Shown: in pieces, positions 52,080-57,132 of the stretch
Position numbering within the stretch: position 1 is the first letter of the stretch
Layout: every line of letters begins with the position of its first letter
From: Ignavibacteria bacterium
GTDB taxonomy: Bacteria; Bacteroidota; Ignavibacteria; Kapaibacteriales; Kapaibacteriaceae
Direction: 5' to 3'
NCBI GenBank assembly: GCA_016191145.1
Contig: JACPPD010000007.1
Span: forward strand, 155,158 to 212,289
DNA: 57,132 nucleotides
Made by a program: the position numbers and the translations under genes
Notes under the pieces: model-generated
Database searches by the model: none
Told to the model about the DNA's origin: nothing
What the model saw: only the letters and a program-made list of their open reading frames with translations

Positions 52080-52112
52080 AATGATATAAATTCTATAACC
52101 CTTTGCTCACTG

Positions 52113-52186
52113 CGGACCCGTAGGGATTCGAACCCCAAACCTTCTGATCCGTAGTCAGATGCTCTATCCAATTGAGCTACGGGTCC
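52113..52186 (-). tRNA. tRNA-Arg (anticodon ACG)
   Basis: 74-nt cloverleaf on the minus strand: acceptor GGACCCG/CGGGTCC, D-arm TAGCTCAATTGG, anticodon stem TCTGA/TCAGA with loop CTACGGA (ACG, inosine-modified to read CGN), T-arm loop TTCGAAT. Discriminator G; CCA not encoded. It is closely related in sequence to the TCG tRNA at 48.0 kb. Confidence 0.95.
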
Positions 52187-52196
52187 GGCTAATGCG

Positions 52197-52454
52197 TCAC
52201 GACGTTAGCTTGGCTACGTGCTTTGCTAGGGAACTCTTCTTATTGGCCGCATTGTTCTTCTTGATCACTCCTCTGGACGCTGCCCGATCGAGAATGGAAA
52301 ATGCCTTGTTCAGAAGTTCCTTAGCTGCCTCTGCCGATGTTGCTGTGCGTACGGTCTTAATGACTTCGCGTATAGCCTTCTTGTTCGTGCGGTTGTAAAG
52401 CTTGCGCGTACGCGACTGACGGATCCGTTTTAATGCTGATTTGTGATGAGCCAT
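52197..52454 (-). CDS. rpsT: Small ribosomal subunit protein bS20
   Basis: 85-residue basic helical protein binding 16S rRNA in the 30S body. MAHHKSALKRIRQSRTRKLYNRTNKK at the N-terminus and SILDRAASRGVIKKNNAANKKSSLAKHV are diagnostic of S20. It is encoded upstream of tRNA-Arg(ACG) on the minus strand and divergent from murQ. A GGA preceding the ATG (AAGGAC) may serve as the RBS. Confidence 0.97.
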   Translation of the reverse strand: MAHHKSALKRIRQSRTRKLYNRTNKKAIREVIKTVRTATSAEAAKELLNKAFSILDRAASRGVIKKNNAANKKSSLAKHVAKLTS

Positions 52455-52522
52455 GTCCTTGTTTGACTTCGTTCAGGAATAGAGAATCACAAATATACAG
52501 GGGGTTGGAATAACTTTGCAAA

Positions 52523-53500
52523 GTGACGCTATTCGAACAACTTGAGGCTCTGACAACTGAAGCCGTTAACCCGGCAACGACAGACATTGACCTTTTGTCT
52601 GCCCGCGAGATTGTTGGCCTCATCAATGATGCCGATAAAACGGTTGCAGATGCCGTTGAATTGGTCCTCGACGCAGTTTCCCGCGTTATCGGAATGGCTG
52701 AAGATGTCGTCCGAACAGGCGGCGGCATCCTGTATGTGGGAGCAGGCACAAGCGGACGCCTCGGAATCTTAGACGCGGCGGAAATGCCCCCTACCTTCGG
52801 AACCCACTCTGACTTGATACGAGGTATTATTGCAGGGGGCGATCCAGCCGTGTTCAGAAGTATCGAGGGCGCCGAAGACTCGTCAGCTAACGGTGAACAA
52901 TCTGTTCTGGACTATATAAAATCCTTTCAGGATTTTGAAAACTCTGAAATGTTGGGCTTGGAAAAATCTGAATATCCGGGCTTAGGTAATTACAGGTTTC
53001 TTGCAATTGGTCTTAGCGCTTCGGGAAGAACTCCGTTCGTGCTTGGCGCACTGCATAAGGCGCATGAACTGGGAATGAGTACGGTATTGGTCTGTACTAA
53101 CAACGAAGCGTCCGCAAGGGGATTTGCTCCCTTTGTTGATGAATTGATTTGCGCAGTTGTAGGCCCCGAAGTTGTTGCAGGAAGTACCAGGATGAAAAGT
53201 GCAACAGCACAGAAAATGATAATAAATATGATTACAACTGCAACTATGATTCGTCTTGGTAAAACGTACGGGAATGTGATGGTGGATTTGCAGCTCTCTA
53301 ACAATAAGCTAAGAGAACGTGCCCGCAGAATTGTTATGATGATCTGCGATGTGCGGTACGATGCAGCTTGCAGCCTTCTGGAACAAGCTGGTAACCACGT
53401 CAAAACCGCTCTGGTGATGGGCCTGTGCCGATGCAGTCGCCCCGAAGCAGATGAACGTCTTCTGAACTCCCACGGGTTTGTTAGGAAGGCTCTTTATTAA
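52523..53500 (+). CDS. murQ: N-acetylmuramic acid 6-phosphate etherase
   Basis: Cleaves the lactyl ether of MurNAc 6-phosphate, giving GlcNAc 6-phosphate and D-lactate, in cell-wall recycling. It has 325 residues from a GTG start at 52523. SIS-domain motifs are GILYVGAGTSGRLGILDAAEMPPTFGT (Glu87 corresponds to a catalytic Glu) and IEGAEDS (second Glu region near 115-118). GLSASGRTPFVLGAL, VCTNN and AGSTRMKSATAQKMIINM follow. A ~25-residue stretch (VLDYIKSFQDFENSEMLGLEKSEYPGLGNYR) is longer than in E. coli MurQ. No anmK or nagZ is adjacent. Confidence 0.95.
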   Translation: MTLFEQLEALTTEAVNPATTDIDLLSAREIVGLINDADKTVADAVELVLDAVSRVIGMAEDVVRTGGGILYVGAGTSGRLGILDAAEMPPTFGTHSDLIRGIIAGGDPAVFRSIEGAEDSSANGEQSVLDYIKSFQDFENSEMLGLEKSEYPGLGNYRFLAIGLSASGRTPFVLGALHKAHELGMSTVLVCTNNEASARGFAPFVDELICAVVGPEVVAGSTRMKSATAQKMIINMITTATMIRLGKTYGNVMVDLQLSNNKLRERARRIVMMICDVRYDAACSLLEQAGNHVKTALVMGLCRCSRPEADERLLNSHGFVRKALY

Positions 53501-53505
53501 TTACG

Positions 53506-53526
53506 TGGCACCTGGCACTTGGCACG
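53506..53526 (+). repeat. Three tandem 7-bp repeats before dedA
   Basis: TGGCACC, TGGCACT and TGGCACG follow one another directly, ending 4 bp before the dedA ATG and beginning just after the murQ stop. They occupy the place of a ribosome-binding site, and none is otherwise evident. See rejected items for the sigma-54 reading. Confidence 0.85.
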
Positions 53527-53529
53527 AGT

Positions 53530-54171
53530 ATGGAACCCATTTTAGACTTCATTCTGCACATCGATCATTATCTCACGCTGATAACATCAGAGTATGGCAG
53601 TTGGACTTACGCTATTCTCTTCCTGATAATCTTTGCGGAGACAGGACTTGTGGCAGCCCCCTTCTTACCAGGGGATTCACTGCTCTTTGCTGCCGGAGCC
53701 ATCTGTGCCTTAGGTACGCTCGATATTGGCTTGCTGATTTTCCTGCTATCACTGGCGGCGGTACTGGGTGATGCCGTGAATTATTTCGTCGGCGCACGTC
53801 TCGGACCACGCGTCTTCAGTAGCTCATCCTCAAGGTGGCTCAACCGCAGGCATTTGGACCGCACGCATCAGTTCTACGAAAAACACGGTGGTAAAACCAT
53901 AATTCTTGCTCGCTTCATGCCTTTCATCCGCACATTCGCTCCATTCGTGGCTGGTATTGGAAAAATGACGTACCCGAAGTTTGCCATATACAATGTGGTA
54001 GGAGGCTTAGTGTGGGTGTCTGCCTTCAGCTTGATGGGATTTTATTTTGGGAATCAGCCCGCAGTCAAGGAGAATTTTACCTTAGTCATCGGAGCTATCA
54101 TTCTTATCAGCGTAATTCCCATTTTTGTCGAGATTATTCGTGCATGGCTTCAGCGACGTTCAATGGTTTGA
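53530..54171 (+). CDS. DedA family membrane protein
   Basis: 213-residue integral membrane protein of the DedA/SNARE-associated family. FAETGLVAAPFLPGDSLLFAAGAI near residue 37 and the later ILARFMPFIRTFAPFVAGIGKMTYPKF (with two conserved Arg) are hallmarks; TM segments surround both. DedA proteins are linked to membrane lipid (undecaprenyl phosphate/phosphatidylethanolamine) translocation and to pH and drug tolerance. It is 29 bp downstream of murQ. The start lacks a Shine-Dalgarno. Confidence 0.92.
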   Translation: MEPILDFILHIDHYLTLITSEYGSWTYAILFLIIFAETGLVAAPFLPGDSLLFAAGAICALGTLDIGLLIFLLSLAAVLGDAVNYFVGARLGPRVFSSSSSRWLNRRHLDRTHQFYEKHGGKTIILARFMPFIRTFAPFVAGIGKMTYPKFAIYNVVGGLVWVSAFSLMGFYFGNQPAVKENFTLVIGAIILISVIPIFVEIIRAWLQRRSMV

Positions 54172-54204
54172 TGAGCTGGTAATGGGTTTGATGAGCTGGT
54201 AATG
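54165..54204 (+). repeat. 20-bp tandem duplication across the dedA stop
   Basis: GGTTTGATGAGCTGGTAATG occurs twice head to tail (54165-54184, 54185-54204). The first copy includes the last codons and the TGA of dedA. It is a recent slippage-type duplication, 26 bp before tRNA-Leu. Confidence 0.95.
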
Positions 54205-54230
54205 CCGGAACGTTGTATTTCTGCACTTAT

Positions 54231-54316
54231 GCTTGGATGGCGGAACTGGTAGACGCACGGGACTTAAAATCCCGTGTTCCGTAAGGGACGTGCGGGTTCG
54301 ATTCCCGCTCCAAGCA
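54231..54316 (+). tRNA. tRNA-Leu (anticodon TAA)
   Basis: 86-nt class II tRNA. Acceptor GCTTGGA pairs with TCCAAGC. The D-arm begins TGGCGGAACTGGTAGACGC, the anticodon stem CGGGA/TCCCG holds loop CTTAAAA (TAA), and a variable arm (TGTTCCGTAAGGGACGT) precedes the T-arm GCGGG TTCGATT CCCGC. Discriminator A; CCA is not encoded (next bases CAC). Confidence 0.96.
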
Positions 54317-54336
54317 CACTAGGGAAAAAAATCCTT

Positions 54337-54365
54337 TTGCATAGTGTGTAACAATCTTGTATGTT
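54337..54365 (+). promoter_or_regulatory. Possible sigma-70-type promoter for the right-end gene
   Basis: TTGCAT (54337-54342), 17-base spacer, TATGTT (54360-54365). A start near 54372 would give a leader of ~270 nt that begins just before the first hairpin. It is a weak match and the lineage uses non-classical promoters, so this is tentative. Confidence 0.3.
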
Positions 54366-54373
54366 ATAAGTTG

Positions 54374-54570
54374 TAACACAAAGTCTTTTCAACTAAAGAC
54401 GTGTTATGCAACTCGGAATAAAAAAGACAACGCCGTAACCAAACCATTTGCCCGGAAGGTCACGACGTCGTTTTGCAGACCGCATACAGCGCTGTGTGCG
54501 CATATATGCGGTTGTTATGTTTAGATCGAGTGCTCATTTTTCTCTCGGGAATGCTGAGAGGTTCCCCGAT
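54374..54570 (+). ncRNA. Hairpin-rich 5' leader or candidate structured RNA
   Basis: Four strong hairpins in ~200 nt. First: TAACAC and GTCTTT (54374-54388, 3-base bulge) pair with AAAGAC and GTGTTA (54395-54406). Second: AACGCCGT (54429-54436) with ACGTCGTT (54465-54472), one mismatch. Third: ACCGCATA (54479-54486) with TATGCGGT (54505-54512), holding an inner GCGC/GCGC stem. Fourth: CTCTC/GAGAG (54542-54560), overlapping the alternative pair GGGAA/TTCCC (54547-54566). It lies between tRNA-Leu and the ATG at 54644. I recognise no Rfam-type family. It may be a riboregulator or an independent small RNA. Confidence 0.5.
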
Positions 54571-54643
54571 CCTTGGCAAATGACAACGAATGGACGATAG
54601 AGTTTCCTTTGAGATTTAAATATTTTTTTTTTGGAGCGTCATG

Positions 54644-57132
54644 ATGAAGTCTATGTACTCTTTTGCATTGAAAATTCTTTTAGGAGTTTTCATTGTAGTA
54701 ATTGCGAGCAGCGTAGTCACAAATGCCCAGCAATACACTGTCGTTCCCGGATACACCGGACCTGGTTCCTACTTGGTAGGCAGTAATTATTATGCATATA
54801 ATTACCCGAACTACTACCGGAGCACCCAATACACCTATATGATGTTCTACGACTATTTCGCTCCAGTATATACAGAGTGGATCGTTACTGCGCAGGACAT
54901 GAGAAATGCTGGGTTGTGTGCAGGTCCTATCGATGCCATGAGCCTTCAGTTTATTCGCAATCCGATTACCTGGAATGCCCGGATCAGGCTATTTGTCAAG
55001 GCAATTCCATCAACTCAGAGCACATTGGGGTACAACTTTGCCAATGGTGGATATCCTGATTACTATTTCACGGCTGTAAAGGGGATGGGTTCTAATATCC
55101 AGGCGGCAACCGGTGGTGTTGAAGTCCATGATGATCCGAACTTCAGCATGGCTCCTATTCCACCAAATGATACTACGTGGGTAAACTTCAATTTTAATAA
55201 GAACACCTTCACGTGGGACGGAACGAGCAGCATTGTTATCGGCTTAGAGCGTTGTCAGACAACGTATGCATATCAGTACGCTGAGTATATGGTTACAAGT
55301 GTTCGCCCCCCAAACCCCTATACGTATTACAATGGGAATTTTGGGAGCTACCCAATGAACACGGGTTATTATTACGCGTTCTATTCCCGGACGTGCGAAC
55401 AAGGACCAGCCTACTATATCCTTCCCAATTTTTTATATGAATATAATTATCAAACATATCAGTATAACAATTCAGCGCTGCGTCCGTACCTCCGATTGCG
55501 AAATCTCTCGGGAATATCCCAGTCCTTCCCAGATGATGTAGACCCGAGGTACATCCTACGTGCAACGGAAGTGTACAACGGTTCCGACGCAACTCATCCC
55601 TTGCCATCACTTACATACTATTCTCAAATCGGCAAATCTTACACAATCACTTATAAGATTACTGGTCCTAATCCCAGCTTGGCGACTGTCTATGAAGCAC
55701 GCCAGAGCGGAAACACCAGTATTACCTTTACAGGAACTGTCAATGGCTGGACTACCTATTCTTTCGGCGAAGCAGTAGGTACCTATGCCGGCACTGCCGG
55801 CGCATTGGACCTGACGAACGCGACGGGTGGCTCGTACCGGGTTATTGCATCCTTTGCATCAGATTGCGGCACACAGACCTGGGCCAAACAATTCATTATT
55901 GCCTTCCCGTGGGATGTAGCGATGGCCGAGATTCGTTCACCTAAACCACTTCCCAAGAAAAATCCGCTCAACGTTACCCTGCCCCTTTCCGCACAAATCC
56001 AAAATGTGGGCCTGAACAACATCACTGATGTAGACGTTAATGTAGTCGTACGCAAATACCCGAGTGGCGTCCAGGTGTTTGACCATCAGGTGAAGTGGAC
56101 AGGCAACATGGCAACAGGTCAGCGTGGCGTTGTTGACCTTATAGGTAAGGCATTTATCCCAACAGCGGTTGGGACGTATTCTGCTGAGTTCTGTGCCAAG
56201 CTCAACGACAACATAGACCAGCAGGTTGCCAATGACTGCCTGCCTACGTCCGGAACGTATATTTTCCAGGTGAACTATAACGCAGAAGCTAGCGCTGGGT
56301 CTATAATTAAGCCATCACCGAGTGGGAGCTACTACGCTAACCGTCCGTTGCAGCCACAAGGTGACATTTTTAACAATGGAATTCTTGACCTTTCCGATGT
56401 TCCGGTTTTGATGGAAATCTTCAATGCAGCCGGACAGAAGGTGTACAGTGAGCAGGTTCTTGTGCAGTCGGTCGATGCTGCTGCTCCGAATAACTATGCT
56501 GGAGTTGTGTTCCCATTGTTCACTCCGGATGCTCCTGGACAGTATACTGCCTGCATGACGGTGAAATATCCCGGTGATCCGGATAAAACCAATGATCAGG
56601 TTTGCCAGACCTTTACTGTAAATCCAAACCTCTCTGGTACCTATACCATTGGGACTCTCAAAAACGGTCAGCCGCGGAACTATTCCAACATAGAACTTGC
56701 CATGAGCGACCTGTTCCTGAAGGGCGTATCTGGTCCGGTGGCCTTCGAGTTTACCGACGCATCTTACACTATTAACGGGTCTATTAGCACCAACAACGTT
56801 GCCCTCGACCTTTCGGGCTACGTTCCAGGGATGAGTGCGACGAATACCGTGACGTTCAAGCCAGCGCTGAATCAATCGTTGTCAAGGGGCTCGGTAACCA
56901 TCACGCTGAATTCTCTCAACGGTATTGGTGTACTATTTGGACAGCAACTTCAGCCGTCTAACTATAACTCCTTAGGCCGTGAGTTTCCATATGTGCGGAG
57001 CTATTCGAACTCGGCAGGCTATTACATTTTCGACGGCGGTCTGCAGAAATCTATCCGTGTGCAGTTAGGGGCAACCACAGCGTTTCGAGCACCATTCTAT
57101 CTGGGCAACGGATCTCAGAACATCACGCTGAA
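54644..57132 (+). CDS. Large secreted repeat protein with CARDB-like domains (C-terminus beyond window)
   Basis: Open from the ATG at 54644 to the window end, at least 829 residues. An ATG one codon earlier (54641) is possible, but 54644 has GGAG at 7 bases. The signal peptide is MKSMYSFALKILLGVFIVVIA (cleaved near TNAQQ). Residues about 30-280 are very Tyr/Asn-rich (NYYAYNYPNYYR, YAYQYAEYM). CARDB-like domains follow (LPLSAQIQNVGLNNITDVDVNVVV; CMTVKYPGDPDKTNDQVCQTF), then a beta-helix-like start (TYTIGTLKNGQPRNYSNIELAM). By analogy with the protein at 21.3 kb a T9SS tail is likely beyond the edge. It is preceded by a structured leader. Confidence 0.85.
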   Translation, partial: MKSMYSFALKILLGVFIVVIASSVVTNAQQYTVVPGYTGPGSYLVGSNYYAYNYPNYYRSTQYTYMMFYDYFAPVYTEWIVTAQDMRNAGLCAGPIDAMSLQFIRNPITWNARIRLFVKAIPSTQSTLGYNFANGGYPDYYFTAVKGMGSNIQAATGGVEVHDDPNFSMAPIPPNDTTWVNFNFNKNTFTWDGTSSIVIGLERCQTTYAYQYAEYMVTSVRPPNPYTYYNGNFGSYPMNTGYYYAFYSRTCEQGPAYYILPNFLYEYNYQTYQYNNSALRPYLRLRNLSGISQSFPDDVDPRYILRATEVYNGSDATHPLPSLTYYSQIGKSYTITYKITGPNPSLATVYEARQSGNTSITFTGTVNGWTTYSFGEAVGTYAGTAGALDLTNATGGSYRVIASFASDCGTQTWAKQFIIAFPWDVAMAEIRSPKPLPKKNPLNVTLPLSAQIQNVGLNNITDVDVNVVVRKYPSGVQVFDHQVKWTGNMATGQRGVVDLIGKAFIPTAVGTYSAEFCAKLNDNIDQQVANDCLPTSGTYIFQVNYNAEASAGSIIKPSPSGSYYANRPLQPQGDIFNNGILDLSDVPVLMEIFNAAGQKVYSEQVLVQSVDAAAPNNYAGVVFPLFTPDAPGQYTACMTVKYPGDPDKTNDQVCQTFTVNPNLSGTYTIGTLKNGQPRNYSNIELAMSDLFLKGVSGPVAFEFTDASYTINGSISTNNVALDLSGYVPGMSATNTVTFKPALNQSLSRGSVTITLNSLNGIGVLFGQQLQPSNYNSLGREFPYVRSYSNSAGYYIFDGGLQKSIRVQLGATTAFRAPFYLGNGSQNITL

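Noticed and set aside
53506-53526. TGGCAC repeats as a sigma-54 promoter for dedA
   Set aside because: The GG and GC elements are not separated by 10 bases in any register, and the repeats abut the ATG with no room for a transcription start.
54448-54470. SRP RNA-like CCGGAAGG apical loop
   Set aside because: Only the tetraloop region matches; the adjoining asymmetric loop and long helix are absent.
54541-54600. TPP riboswitch-like words (CTCGGG, GCTGAGA, GATC) in the leader
   Set aside because: The words are in similar order but the required helices and spacing do not form, and the gene is not thiamine-related.

Overview
The window looks like a chromosomal segment of a free-living Gram-negative bacterium of the Bacteroidota/Chlorobi (FCB) side of the tree. 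The best fit is a Kapabacteria- or Ignavibacteria-like lineage; this is inferred from gene content only. The evidence is secreted proteins with C-terminal type IX secretion (T9SS) sorting domains, a SusC-type receptor fragment, an imelysin/HTTM/TonB-receptor iron locus, YCF48 and PD40 propeller proteins, weak Shine-Dalgarno usage and moderate G+C (roughly 46-48% by eye).

Layout. 1-4.9 kb (minus strand) is a phosphate island: an anion porin, pstS, pstC, pstA and the start of pstB, which runs off the left edge. 5.0-10.7 kb (plus) holds pfkA, a DUF1844 gene, nadK, a PIG-L hydrolase, adenine deaminase and nadC, most of them tightly packed. 10.7-18.6 kb (minus) is a long overlapping run: fluC/crcB, mscS, msrA, a dienelactone hydrolase, copA, a DUF3109 protein, rpoN and an abbreviated WYL-type regulator. 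18.6-25.4 kb carries an M1 aminopeptidase and a 1355-residue T9SS substrate with a beta-helix and Ig repeats, closed by a strong terminator. 25.4-31.6 kb is housekeeping and envelope: LolA, DUF3108, tRNA(CAT), an outer-membrane barrel, manC, an RlpA-like protein, gcvT and a DUF4199-like membrane protein.

31.8-35.1 kb is a mobile-element scar. A SusC-like gene is cut off after its plug start, followed by a 2026-bp IS66 element. I could delimit that element by 24-bp inverted repeats. Its tnpB and tnpC are broken. Next to it is an IS200-like protein that seems to have lost its catalytic tyrosine. 35.2-42.9 kb holds an AsmA-like protein and an iron-uptake operon (DUF4856 lipoprotein, imelysin, HTTM protein, FecA-like receptor). 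In front of the operon are repeated TTAGGAC-type operators that include a perfect palindrome. 43.1-47.1 kb has a secreted Ig-like protein with a C-terminal caspase-like His/Cys pair, coupled to a YCF48/T9SS protein. 47.2-52.2 kb is accessory: small envelope proteins, a DUF302 protein, decayed IS3 transposase pieces, an AT-rich PD40 lipoprotein and a 90-bp solo relic of the same IS66 family beside a tRNA-Arg. 52.2-54.3 kb returns to housekeeping (rpsT, murQ, dedA, tRNA-Leu). The right end is a large secreted protein, cut by the window edge, behind a long and highly structured leader.

The most unusual observations are: (1) the 7-mer AGGGGGC occurs 26 times by hand count, about five times chance expectation, while other five-G contexts are rare; (2) the secreted caspase-like protein; (3) the tandem iron-box-like operators; (4) the hairpin-rich leader at 54.37-54.64 kb; (5) the nested IS scar plus second IS66 relic. 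All counts and alignments were done by eye.
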